Source: an uncultured Eubacteriales bacterium (GTDB lineage Bacteria; Bacillota; Clostridia; Christensenellales; Christensenellaceae). Taken from it: a stretch of 35,097 bases of DNA. The position numbers were made by a program, and so were the translations under genes. Shown here piece by piece: positions 9,190-16,638 of the stretch. The notes below the pieces were generated by a model. The model saw nothing but the letters and a program-made list of their open reading frames with translations, made no database searches and was not told the DNA's origin. Location of the stretch: contig CAOKKG010000008.1 in assembly GCA_948468985.1 (NCBI GenBank), positions 1 to 35,097 on the forward strand, given 5' to 3'. Within the stretch, counting starts at the first letter, position 1. Every line of letters begins with the position of its first letter.

Positions 9190-10265
9190 TCCTGCTCCTC
9201 CGCCGCGGCCGCATATTCGTCAAACACCGGATCGACGACCTGCGAGCGACACTTGATGTCGATCTTATAGCCCGTCAGCTTGGCCGCCAAGCGGGCGTTC
9301 TGCCCCTCCTTGCCGATTGCCAGCGAAAGCTGGTTGTCGGCAACAATCGCCTCGGCCATCTTATTTTCCTCATCTACGCGCGTCATCAGCACCTGTGCCG
9401 GGCGCAGGGCATTGGCGATGAATTCCGCCGGTTCGTCGCTCCATGGGATCACATCGATGCGTTCCCCATGCAGTTCCTCCACTACGCGATTGATGCGGCT
9501 GCCGCGTGAGCCCACGCAGGCACCCACGGCATCGATGTTCTTATCCTCCGCATAGACGGCGATCTTGCTGCGCTTACCGGCCTCGCGGGCAATGCTCTTG
9601 ATGACGACGCTGTTCTGGCTGATTTCCGGCACTTCTAATTCAAACAGCCTCTTGATGAGGCCTGGGTGCGACCGGGACACGATGATCTGCGATCCCTTGA
9701 CCGTGTTCTTGACCTCCAGAACATACACCTTAATGCGCATGTTCGGTTCATAATGCTCGCCCGGGATGACCTCCTTAGCCGGAAGGATCCCTTCCGTGTT
9801 ACCGAGGTCGAGGTAGTAGCTGCCGCGTTCCTGCCGCAGCACCACGCCGGTCATGAGTTCGTTTTCCTTTTCAATGAAGCGGTCATAGATCACACCGCGC
9901 TCCGCCTCACGGATGCGCTGCACGACCACCTGCTTTGCCAGCTGCGCGGCAATGCGGCCAAAGGAGCTCGGCGTGACCTCCTCCTCGATGATGTCCCCCA
10001 GCTCGTAGGCCATGTTGATTTTGCGTGCGTCCTCCAAGCTGATCTCAAAGGTATCGTCAAACACATCGTCGACGACTGTCTTTTCTGCAAAGACCTTGAG
10101 CACGCCCGTCGTCTCGTCGATGTCGACGCGCGCATTCTGCGACATGCCAAAATCGCGCTTATAGGCGGCGACCAGCGCCGTCTTGATGGCGTCCAGCAAG
10201 ACTTCCTTGCTGATGCCCTTTTCTTCTTCCAATTCGTTTAATGCATTTATAAATTCAGCGTTCAT
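9186..10265 (-). CDS. nusA: Transcription termination/antitermination factor NusA
   Basis: NusA binds RNA polymerase and nascent RNA and modulates pausing, termination and antitermination. The 359-residue product has the N-terminal RNAP-binding domain (MNAEFINALNELEEEKGISKE), an S1 domain (residues ~135-200, MTGVVLRQERGSYYLDLG), KH1 (VGACVGSRGSRINRVVEEL) and KH2 (LAIGKEGQNARLAAKLTGYKIDI, in parts). It lacks the C-terminal acidic repeats of proteobacterial NusA, as is normal for Firmicutes (371 residues in B. subtilis). The ATG at 10265 follows AAGGAGGAAGGGC and lies 11 bases after rimP. A longer reading frame upstream overlaps rimP and was rejected. Confidence 0.97.
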   Translation of the reverse strand: MNAEFINALNELEEEKGISKEVLLDAIKTALVAAYKRDFGMSQNARVDIDETTGVLKVFAEKTVVDDVFDDTFEISLEDARKINMAYELGDIIEEEVTPSSFGRIAAQLAKQVVVQRIREAERGVIYDRFIEKENELMTGVVLRQERGSYYLDLGNTEGILPAKEVIPGEHYEPNMRIKVYVLEVKNTVKGSQIIVSRSHPGLIKRLFELEVPEISQNSVVIKSIAREAGKRSKIAVYAEDKNIDAVGACVGSRGSRINRVVEELHGERIDVIPWSDEPAEFIANALRPAQVLMTRVDEENKMAEAIVADNQLSLAIGKEGQNARLAAKLTGYKIDIKCRSQVVDPVFDEYAAAAEEQE

Positions 10266-10276
10266 GCCCTTCCTCC

Positions 10277-10741
10277 TTAAAAATCGATATGCGGCCGGAT
10301 CTGCGCGATCTTGGCCAGCTCCAGCTCCCATGCCTCGCCCTTTTCGGTCTCAAGAGAGATGGCCTTTTCGTCATACCCCCGCAGCGTCACTGTCCATTCC
10401 TTTTTGCCGGCGCGCTTTTCATAGAGCTTGACATCCACTTTTTCATTTAGATGCCGCGCAAAATCCTCCGGCCGCTTGAGCGGACGGTCGATCCCCGGCG
10501 AAGAGACGCAGAGGATGTAGGATTCCTCGATCGGATCCGCCGCATCGATGAGCGGATCGATCGCCATGCTGCACGCTTCGCAATCGTCCAAGTCCACGCC
10601 GCCTTCCTTATCGATATAGATGACAAGCTCGGAGTCCTCCCCGCGCTTTTTGACATACTCCACATCGACCACGGTATACCCGAGCTGCGCAGCGGCTGGC
10701 GCGACCAGCTGCATCACGGATTCTTCCACTTTTTTCGACAA
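10277..10741 (-). CDS. rimP: Ribosome maturation factor RimP
   Basis: RimP assists 30S assembly. The 154-residue product contains LGYTVVDVEYVKKRGEDSELVIYID (in parts: LGYTVVDVEYVK, LVIYID), the conserved YILCVSSPGIDRPLK segment and a C-terminal SH3-like domain. The start is TTG at 10741 with GGAGG 7 bases upstream, and no ATG alternative fits. It is the first gene of the operon, followed by nusA. A leader with an 11-bp hairpin and a promoter precede it. A short GCGC-GAA-GCGC hairpin directly before the ribosome binding site (about 10756-10766) could affect translation; that last point is inference. Confidence 0.95.
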   Translation of the reverse strand: MSKKVEESVMQLVAPAAAQLGYTVVDVEYVKKRGEDSELVIYIDKEGGVDLDDCEACSMAIDPLIDAADPIEESYILCVSSPGIDRPLKRPEDFARHLNEKVDVKLYEKRAGKKEWTVTLRGYDEKAISLETEKGEAWELELAKIAQIRPHIDF

Positions 10742-10777
10742 TTGTCCACCTCCACGCGCTTCGCGCTTTTTCTATAC

Positions 10778-10809
10778 AAAACCAAAGAGTGGGGGATACC
10801 CACTCTTTG
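10778..10809 (-). terminator. Leader hairpin of the rimP-nusA operon, probable NusA-responsive attenuator
   Basis: An 11-bp perfect stem (CAAAGAGTGGG with CCCACTCTTTG, 10783-10809) with a 5-base loop is followed on the minus strand by GG and four U. It lies about 20 bases downstream of the predicted start site and about 40 bases before the rimP start, so it is inside the operon leader, not after a gene. A weak U tract is typical of NusA-dependent terminators, and the nusA operon of B. subtilis is known to be autoregulated by leader termination. Confidence 0.7.
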
Positions 10810-10835
10810 TAATAAGAGTATACTGTTATAAATTT

Positions 10836-10864
10836 ATTGTAACACAATGTTTTTGCCGTTACAA
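10836..10864 (-). promoter_or_regulatory. Promoter of the rimP-nusA-infB operon
   Basis: TTGTAA (10859-10864), a 17-base spacer, TACAAT (10836-10841). The predicted start is near 10829, upstream of the leader hairpin. It lies in the 177-base gap after rng. Confidence 0.8.
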
Positions 10865-10918
10865 TAGGCTTTCCAAGGAATTTTCCGCTTTCCTGTGCGT
10901 TTTTATGCGCTACACCGA

Positions 10919-12454
10919 TCAGAAAAACTGCCGGGAATCCCGGATCCCTTCCTCGCGCCGCATCGCCTCGGTATAGACGGACACCCGGCAGTTCTGCTTG
11001 CCAAGCTTTTTATTGACGCTGATATAGAAATTCTTGCCGGGGTAGGATTGCAGGATCGGGATCCCGCGTTCATTGCAGTCCTCAATATAGCGGACGGTCT
11101 CGGGCGAGGCCTCGACCAGATACTTCTCCGCCTCCATGTTGAGCACCATGCGGTTGACCTCCCGCCGGATGCGGATGGCAATCGCCGCCGGAGCCATCAC
11201 GCGCCCGCTCGCCCCACAGTCCGCGCAGGGCATCTGCAAAAGCGCCGAAATGCGGCGGCGCATCTTTTTGCGCGTCATCTCCACCAACCCGAGGCCGGTA
11301 AAGCCGATCACATTGGTCTTGGTTCGGTCGTTTTTAAGCGCCTCGCGCAGCGTCTCTACCACAAGATCCTCGTTGCGCTTATCCTCCATATCGATAAAGT
11401 CGATGATGATGATGCCGCCGATGTCCCGCAGACGCAGTTGCTGTGCAATCTTCTTGGCTGCCTCGAGGTTGGCGTTCAAGATTGTCTCCTGCAGGTCGTC
11501 CTCCCCGATATACTTACCGGTATTCACATCGATGGCCGTGAGCGCCTCCGCCTCATCAATTACAAGATAGGCGCCGTTGTCCATCCAGACCTTGCGGTTA
11601 AAGATCTTTTCGATCTTGTTTTCGATATTGTACACATCAAAGATATTGTCCCGCTCCTCATAGAGCTTGATGCGATCCGCGATCTCGGGCTGCGTAATCT
11701 CCGCTACCGTCAGCACCTTTTCATAGCATTCGCGGTCGTTGATGACAAAACTATCGACCTCGGAAGTGAACATATCGCGTGCGGTGCGGAACATGAGCGT
11801 CTCCTCCGCGTGGATGAGCCGCGGCGCAGAGATCAAGCTCCCCTTCTTTTGAATGCGTTCCCACAGGCGCACCAAAAAATGCAGGTCACGGAAAAGCTCC
11901 TCCTGCGTGCAGCCCGCCGCTGCCGTGCGTACGATTACGCCCATACCCTCCGGCTTATGCGCAGTCATGATGTTTTTCAGGCGTTCGCGCTCCTTTTCGT
12001 CCTCGATCTTGCGGGAGACCCCGATGTGATCCACCGTTGGCATCAACACGATCGTCCGCCCCGGCAAGGTGATATGTGTCGTGATACGCGCACCCTTTGT
12101 GCCGCCCGGCTGCTTTAGAACCTGGACGATAATCTCCTGCCCTTTCTTCAAAATGTCCTTAATGTTGACATCCTTGAGCTCCCGATCGACCACGCCGCAG
12201 TTATCCTCGAAATCAAAGTCGCTCTTGTCCGCCAGAAGATCGCCCACATAGAGGAACGCGTTCTTATCCAATCCAACATCGACAAACGCCGCCTGCATCC
12301 CCGGCAGAACATTGGCAACCCGCCCTTTGTAAATATTTCCGACCAAGCGTTCGTTGCCGCGCAGTTCTACCTGTACTTCTGCAAGCTCGCCATCCTCCAG
12401 CAGCGCCACGCGCGCCTCATGCGGCGTGACATCTGCGATAATCTCTCTTCGCAT
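10919..12454 (-). CDS. rng: Ribonuclease E/G family endoribonuclease (RNase G)
   Basis: A 5'-end-sensitive endoribonuclease acting in rRNA maturation and mRNA decay. Product from ATG 12454 is 511 residues: REIIADVTPHEARVALLEDG, an S1-like domain (GNIYKGRVANVLPGMQAAFVDVG, in parts), the RNase H-like/DNase I-like catalytic region with YLVIDEAEALTAIDVNTGKY and GGIIIIDFIDM (catalytic Asp region), and the Zn-link CADCGASG near residue 413. The ATG is chosen by homology but its ribosome binding site is poor. An in-frame GTG at 12553 has a much better site (GGAGAGG, 5 bases) and would add 33 residues unlike the family. The gene has its own promoter inside the end of spoIVFB. Confidence 0.92.
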   Translation of the reverse strand: MRREIIADVTPHEARVALLEDGELAEVQVELRGNERLVGNIYKGRVANVLPGMQAAFVDVGLDKNAFLYVGDLLADKSDFDFEDNCGVVDRELKDVNIKDILKKGQEIIVQVLKQPGGTKGARITTHITLPGRTIVLMPTVDHIGVSRKIEDEKERERLKNIMTAHKPEGMGVIVRTAAAGCTQEELFRDLHFLVRLWERIQKKGSLISAPRLIHAEETLMFRTARDMFTSEVDSFVINDRECYEKVLTVAEITQPEIADRIKLYEERDNIFDVYNIENKIEKIFNRKVWMDNGAYLVIDEAEALTAIDVNTGKYIGEDDLQETILNANLEAAKKIAQQLRLRDIGGIIIIDFIDMEDKRNEDLVVETLREALKNDRTKTNVIGFTGLGLVEMTRKKMRRRISALLQMPCADCGASGRVMAPAAIAIRIRREVNRMVLNMEAEKYLVEASPETVRYIEDCNERGIPILQSYPGKNFYISVNKKLGKQNCRVSVYTEAMRREEGIRDSRQFF

Positions 12455-12583
12455 ACCTTTTTTCGAAGTCCAACCTTTCTTTACCCATAACGCTTCCGGT
12501 GGCCGCAGCGCGCCTTCCACCGTCCATATCGTCGCTTGTGGGGCAGGAGGCACTCCCCCCTCTCCACCATTTTATACATACAT

Positions 12584-13510
12584 TTATTTATTATAGCAGT
12601 TCTGGGGGAAGCGGTCAAATTTCCGAATATTATGCACTTTTGAGGCGCCTTTTGGCAGCAGTTCCACAAACCTTGCCGACGCACCGTGCTGCAGCGCCAT
12701 CGCCACGAGCGTCTGTTCGTCCAGAACCTGCCGTACATGCCTTTCGGCATCCAGGACATACACCATCGTATAGGCGCGCGCGTCCAGCCGGACAAGCGCC
12801 CGGGCCAGTGGCTTGCGCTCATCCAGCGCAATCGCCCGCACCCGCGCCGCCTGGCTCTTGCCCAACTGCCGCCGCCTTTCGACCCATTGTGCCGCCGGCA
12901 CGGCGGCTTCGCGCAGGCCTCGCACCGATGACCCCAAAAGAAACGCACCCCACAGGGGAAGCGTCCAATTTCCCTGCCTTTGCAGCAGCAGGTACCCGCC
13001 CCAGAGGATCGCCGCACCGCCCAACGCCGCGCCAAAGACACTGCTCCACCGCTCCGCGCGCCGGCGCCCCACCGCCAAACCCAGCGCTGCGCAGAAGATG
13101 CGCCCCCCGTCCATCGGCAGCACCGGGAGGAGGTTGACTGCCGCCATCCCGACATGACTCTGAAGGCTGGACTGCACAAAAGGAGAGCCTGTCTCTCCCC
13201 GCCAAAGTAGGAGCAACGCCGCCATCCAGAGGTTGACCGCCGGTCCGGCCGCCGCCACAAATACTTCCGTGTGCGCGTCGCAAAAATCGATCCCCGGCAT
13301 CTTGGCCGCACACCCAAACGGGAGCAGGCGGATCTCCGCGACCTCCATCCCTAACGCTCCGGCCATCAACATGTGCCCGCCCTCGTGCAGAAACAACGCC
13401 AGCAAAAAGGCCGCCGTGTCCGTGCTGCCCCGCACTGCCATCATCCAAATGAGAAGGGGAAAAAACAGCGGACTCACCGACCATCTTTTCCCCCAAAGCT
13501 CAGCTTTCAA
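12584..13510 (-). CDS. spoIVFB: SpoIVFB-like intramembrane metalloprotease (M50 family)
   Basis: A site-2-protease family enzyme that in Bacillus cleaves pro-sigma-K in the mother cell's outer forespore membrane. The 308-residue product has several membrane segments in residues 12-190, the zinc motif HEGGH (42-46), RLLPFG shortly after, and the third ligand motif NLLPVLPMDGG with Asp134. The C-terminal ~120 residues form a CBS-like soluble domain, as in B. subtilis SpoIVFB. Start is TTG at 13510 with a weak site; a GTG at codon 12 is an alternative. It overlaps the upstream spoIVFA by 11 bases, so the pair is coupled. The substrate is inferred from the family, since no sigK is in the window. 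Confidence 0.88.
   Translation of the reverse strand: MKAELWGKRWSVSPLFFPLLIWMMAVRGSTDTAAFLLALFLHEGGHMLMAGALGMEVAEIRLLPFGCAAKMPGIDFCDAHTEVFVAAAGPAVNLWMAALLLLWRGETGSPFVQSSLQSHVGMAAVNLLPVLPMDGGRIFCAALGLAVGRRRAERWSSVFGAALGGAAILWGGYLLLQRQGNWTLPLWGAFLLGSSVRGLREAAVPAAQWVERRRQLGKSQAARVRAIALDERKPLARALVRLDARAYTMVYVLDAERHVRQVLDEQTLVAMALQHGASARFVELLPKGASKVHNIRKFDRFPQNCYNK
12590..12618 (-). promoter_or_regulatory. rng promoter inside the 3' end of spoIVFB
   Basis: TTGACC (12613-12618), a 17-base spacer, TATAAT (12590-12595). This is one of the best sigma-A matches in the window. The predicted start near 12583 falls just past the spoIVFB stop. The leader is about 30 bases to the GTG at 12553, or about 130 bases to the ATG at 12454. 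Confidence 0.85.
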
Positions 13511-14213
13511 TTGTTCCCGCCGCTTCCCTCAGCTGTGCCGCGTCGAGCGAATCCACATACCCAATCCCACTCACCGTTTCCAGACACAGTACCTCCTCAT
13601 GCAGACTGCCGATCACCTGCGCGCTTTGCACCGCGTCGCCTGCCAGAACGGTCGGTTTCAGGCCTGTGTAGGTCGTCTGCGTCCCGTTGGCATTGTTCAC
13701 GACCACACTGTCCTGCGAGGTCTTGATGACCGTGCCCGCCAAGATCGCCTTGACCTCGGCGTGCTGCTCGCTCTGGATCGAGACCTCCCGCTCGCTTTCC
13801 GCGAAGGACTGCACTACCTCGCCCTCGAGCGGCAGGCTGTACGCGCCGTCCGCAGCCGTGCCGTTCACGAAATGCAGCCGTCCCAATTCCTCATCCTCGA
13901 CCGTCGTGCTTTGCAGCACCGAAGCGGTATCACCCAAAAACTGCTGCGCTGTCTTGCTGCCGAGCGCCTTAACCCCGAGGATGCCCAGCACTAGCAACAG
14001 GCAGGCGGCTGTCCGCCGCCAAAGGCCGCGAGAACCCAAAACCGCCTCCTCCGCCCGCCGGAAGAACGCCCGCCAGCGCACTTCCTCCTGCGCTTCAATC
14101 GTCGGTGAACTGTGCTGCCGCGCCGAAGCCGCCATGCGCGCATACTGCCCCCCGCGCGCTGCTGTGCGAAAAGCTCCCGGGGCGTTTTTATCTGTTCCAT
14201 ATCGATTCTGCAT
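13500..14213 (-). CDS. spoIVFA: SpoIVFA-like regulator with degenerate M23/LytM domain
   Basis: SpoIVFA holds and inhibits SpoIVFB in sporulation signalling. The ATG at 14213 has GGAGG 9 bases upstream, giving 237 residues. It has a basic cytoplasmic N-terminus, one membrane segment near residues 68-83 (AACLLLVLGILGV) and a C-terminal LytM-like domain from ~115 (LPLEGEVVQSF, AILAGTVIKT, TTYTGLKPTVLAGDAV). The metal-binding His residues of true M23 peptidases are absent: the sites read REVSIQSEQ and TTYTGL. It is thus inactive, as in B. subtilis SpoIVFA. The order spoIVFA-spoIVFB with overlap matches Bacillus. A sigma-E-like site lies in the gap before it. Confidence 0.82.
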   Translation of the reverse strand: MQNRYGTDKNAPGAFRTAARGGQYARMAASARQHSSPTIEAQEEVRWRAFFRRAEEAVLGSRGLWRRTAACLLLVLGILGVKALGSKTAQQFLGDTASVLQSTTVEDEELGRLHFVNGTAADGAYSLPLEGEVVQSFAESEREVSIQSEQHAEVKAILAGTVIKTSQDSVVVNNANGTQTTYTGLKPTVLAGDAVQSAQVIGSLHEEVLCLETVSGIGYVDSLDAAQLREAAGTIES

Positions 14214-14246
14214 ACGCAAGCTCCTCCATCCCAAGTGTTTCTTGGT

Positions 14247-14275
14247 AATGTATATGGCCTGCCCGTGCAAAATAT
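14247..14275 (-). promoter_or_regulatory. Sigma-E-like (mother-cell) promoter before spoIVFA
   Basis: AATATT-type -35 (ATATT at 14271-14275) and a CATATACAT -10 (ending near 14248) are 14 bases apart. This resembles the Bacillus sigma-E consensus (ATATT, about 14 bases, CATACA). It lies in the 72-base gap between rodA and spoIVFA. The Bacillus spoIVF operon is sigma-E dependent, which supports the call. Confidence 0.5.
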
Positions 14276-14285
14276 TTCCTGTTTA

Positions 14286-15458
14286 CTACAGTAGCAGCTT
14301 GTGATTGCGCGCGCGGCGCATGTCCACATTGATCGCCAGCGCAACGCCTGCCATGCTGGTCATCAAGCTGGACCCGCCATAGCTGATAAACGGCAGCGGG
14401 ATGCCTGTCACCGGCATGATGCCAATGTTCATGCCCACATTCTCGATGAAATGGAAGAGCAGCATGAAAGCCACGCCCAGGATGAGATAGGCGCCAAAGT
14501 CATCCTTTGCGCGCATGGAGAGCTGAAACAGCCGCACGATGAGCATCACATAGCACAACACAAGCAACAGCGCACCAATAAAGCCGATCGCCTCACAGGT
14601 CGAGGAAAAGATGAAATCGGTGTGCTTTTCCGGCAGGTAGTTGGATTTCTGCGTGAGCAGATCGGTGGAAAACAGCCCCTTGCCGAACAGGCCGCCGGAG
14701 CTGCTCACCGCCTTGGCGCGCAGGACATTATAGCCCGCGCCCTCCGGATCGCGCGTCGGGTCCAAAAAGACATATACGCGGTTTTTCTGTTCCGGCGTCA
14801 GCACCAGCCATATGAGCGGCAGACAGGCCAGCCCGCCGCCCAAAAGCGGCCCCAAGATCTTCCAGCTCGTTTTGGCCATGAAGAGCAGCGCCGCCGCGAT
14901 GACCACATAGACCATAGCCGTGCCAAAGTCCGGCTGCAAGACGACCAACCCGGCCAGCACGCCGCACTTCCACACGACCGGCCAGAGCTCCTTCCAATGC
15001 GAAATGCCCATCGTCCGCCCCTCGGTCACCTTGGCGAATTCCCGGGCGTATACAAGGATCGCTGCGATCTTGCACAGCTCCCCCGGTTGGATCCCCACGC
15101 CCAGTGCTGAGAAGTAGAACCACCCGGTCATGCCCCGCTGCCGCGAACCGAACACGAGCACCGCCGCCAGCACCGCCGCAGCGCCCCAGAAGATATAGGT
15201 GACGAATTGCCGGATATTTTGATAGTCCACAAACAGGACCGCCACAGCCAGCGCAATGGAGATGCCTAGAAAGATCAATTGCCGCAGCGCGTTGCCCGAA
15301 AAGAGCGATCCGATATAGGCCATCGCCGACTGTCCCTCTTCATATCCGGCGGAAGTCGCGCTGGCGATGCAAATCACTCCGAACACCGCGAGCCCCAGCG
15401 TCAGGGTGACGGTGATCCAGTCAATCCGCTTGCGCAATGTATTTTTTGAAACCTCCAT
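14286..15458 (-). CDS. rodA: SEDS peptidoglycan glycosyltransferase RodA
   Basis: RodA polymerises lipid II glycan strands in the elongasome, paired with a class B PBP. The 390-residue product is a 10-helix SEDS protein: IDWITVTLTLGLAVFGVICI at the first helix, LQPDFGTAMVYVVIA, the large extracellular loop with DPEGAGYNVLRAK and GLFGKGLF, and the signature GIPLPFISYGGSSL near the C-terminus. The ATG at 15458 has GGAGG 4 bases upstream; a longer frame to 15512 was rejected for this reason. It ends in TAG. The gene follows minE, and its likely partner mrdA lies in the same cluster. SpoVE or FtsW are alternatives, but the mre/mrdA context favours RodA. Confidence 0.92.
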   Translation of the reverse strand: MEVSKNTLRKRIDWITVTLTLGLAVFGVICIASATSAGYEEGQSAMAYIGSLFSGNALRQLIFLGISIALAVAVLFVDYQNIRQFVTYIFWGAAAVLAAVLVFGSRQRGMTGWFYFSALGVGIQPGELCKIAAILVYAREFAKVTEGRTMGISHWKELWPVVWKCGVLAGLVVLQPDFGTAMVYVVIAAALLFMAKTSWKILGPLLGGGLACLPLIWLVLTPEQKNRVYVFLDPTRDPEGAGYNVLRAKAVSSSGGLFGKGLFSTDLLTQKSNYLPEKHTDFIFSSTCEAIGFIGALLLVLCYVMLIVRLFQLSMRAKDDFGAYLILGVAFMLLFHFIENVGMNIGIMPVTGIPLPFISYGGSSLMTSMAGVALAINVDMRRARNHKLLL

Positions 15459-15474
15459 ACTGCCTCCAAACTGC

Positions 15475-15503
15475 AAATGCCGGCAAACGGATTGCCGGCA
15501 TTT
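15475..15503. repeat. Perfect inverted repeat between minE and rodA
   Basis: A 12-bp perfect stem (AAATGCCGGCAA with TTGCCGGCATTT) with a 5-base loop fills most of the 53-base gap. The U tract lies on the plus-strand side (TTTTT from 15501), so it looks like an intrinsic terminator for plus-strand transcription, opposite to every gene nearby. On the minus strand it has only three U. It may be an RNA processing or partial attenuation site separating minE from rodA. Confidence 0.7.
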
Positions 15504-15511
15504 TTCGCTCA

Positions 15512-15793
15512 CTACTTGTTTTTGGTCATCCGCTTGACCCGCTTAATCGGAATGTTTGCCACGATCTCCGAGGTCGTCCCTTCCCCGCCGATGTTGGAAT
15601 TCTTGATGTCCAATTCGAATTCCTCCTCGTCGATCTCGATATATTCCTGGATCACCTTCAGGATGTCCCGTTTCATCATCTCAATCATCGCGTTGTTCGA
15701 GGAAGTGCCCGTGCGGTCATAGATCAGCACCAGTTTCAGGCGATCCTTGGCGATTGAGCTGCTCTTATTCTTGTTTCTGCTAAAAAGGCCCAT
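15512..15793 (-). CDS. minE: Cell division topological specificity factor MinE
   Basis: MinE stimulates MinD ATPase and drives Min oscillation, placing the septum. The 93-residue product has the anti-MinCD helix region (AKDRLKLVLIYDRTGTS, residues ~15-31), then MIEMMKRDILKVIQEYIEID and the C-terminal topological domain with IPIKRVKR. GGAGG precedes the ATG. It follows minD by 32 bases in a complete minC-minD-minE set. Many Firmicutes lack MinE and use DivIVA instead; its presence fits Clostridia. Confidence 0.96.
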   Translation of the reverse strand: MGLFSRNKNKSSSIAKDRLKLVLIYDRTGTSSNNAMIEMMKRDILKVIQEYIEIDEEEFELDIKNSNIGGEGTTSEIVANIPIKRVKRMTKNK

Positions 15794-15825
15794 GTTGTAT
15801 TCCTCCTGCCCGCCGCCGTCCGGTC

Positions 15826-16614
15826 TCAGCCGAATAGCTTCTTGAACCGCTTAAAGAAGCCTTCCTTTTCCTCATATACGCCGATCGGGATGTCCTCACC
15901 CAAAATGCGCTTCACCGTCGCCCGGTATGCCGCGCCTGCGCGGGATTTTTCATCGCTCACTGCGGGCTCGCCCAAGTTGCTCGCGCGGAAGATCATCTCG
16001 TCCTCCGGGATCACGCCGATGAGGTCGACCCCCAGAATCTCCATCACATCGTCGATGGAGAGCATGTCTCCCTTTTTCGCGAGATCTGGCCGCATGCGGT
16101 TGATGAGCAGCTTGACATCCTCTACCTCGCTTGCTGAGAGCAGCCCGATGATGCGGTCCGCATCGCGCACCGAGGAGACCTCCGGCACCGCCACAACGAT
16201 CGCACTCTTCGCGCCCGCAATGGCATTCTTAAAGCCCTGTTCGATACCGGCCGGACAATCGATGATGATATAGTCCACTTCCTTTTCCAGCTCCGCGATC
16301 AATTCCTTCATCTGTTCCGGTGCGACAGCCATCTTGTCCCGCGTCTGTGCCGCGGGCAGCAGGTACAGCCCGTCATAGCGCTTGTCTTTGATGAGCGCCT
16401 GTTTGAGGCGGCAAGTCCCTTCCACCACATCGACCAGGTCATAGACGATCCGGTTTTCCAGCCCCAGCACGACATCCAGGTTGCGCAGGCCGATATCCGT
16501 ATCCACGAGCGCCACTTTCTTTCCTTCCCGCACCAGGCCGACGCCGAGGTTGGCAGAGGTCGTCGTCTTGCCGACGCCGCCCTTTCCAGAAGTCACCACG
16601 ATCACATTCTGCAT
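15826..16614 (-). CDS. minD: Septum site-determining ATPase MinD
   Basis: MinD is the membrane-bound ATPase that recruits MinC. The 262-residue product has the deviant Walker A SGKGGVGKTT (signature Lys11 and Lys16), DTDIGLRNLDVVLGLENR as switch I region, DYIIIDCPAGIEQGF as Walker B/switch II, and a C-terminal amphipathic membrane-targeting helix, KEGFFKRFKKLFG. The start ATG has GGAGGAG upstream at a longish distance. It lies 24 bases after minC and 32 before minE. Confidence 0.97.
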   Translation of the reverse strand: MQNVIVVTSGKGGVGKTTTSANLGVGLVREGKKVALVDTDIGLRNLDVVLGLENRIVYDLVDVVEGTCRLKQALIKDKRYDGLYLLPAAQTRDKMAVAPEQMKELIAELEKEVDYIIIDCPAGIEQGFKNAIAGAKSAIVVAVPEVSSVRDADRIIGLLSASEVEDVKLLINRMRPDLAKKGDMLSIDDVMEILGVDLIGVIPEDEMIFRASNLGEPAVSDEKSRAGAAYRATVKRILGEDIPIGVYEEKEGFFKRFKKLFG

Positions 16615-16638
16615 AACTTGCTTGCTCCTCCACTCATA

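Noticed and set aside
12481..12569. Small 29-codon frame beginning MVERGECL, rich in Arg, just upstream of rng
   Set aside because: No ribosome binding site before its ATG, and it overlaps the GTG-start option for rng. Codons look like a frame shadow.
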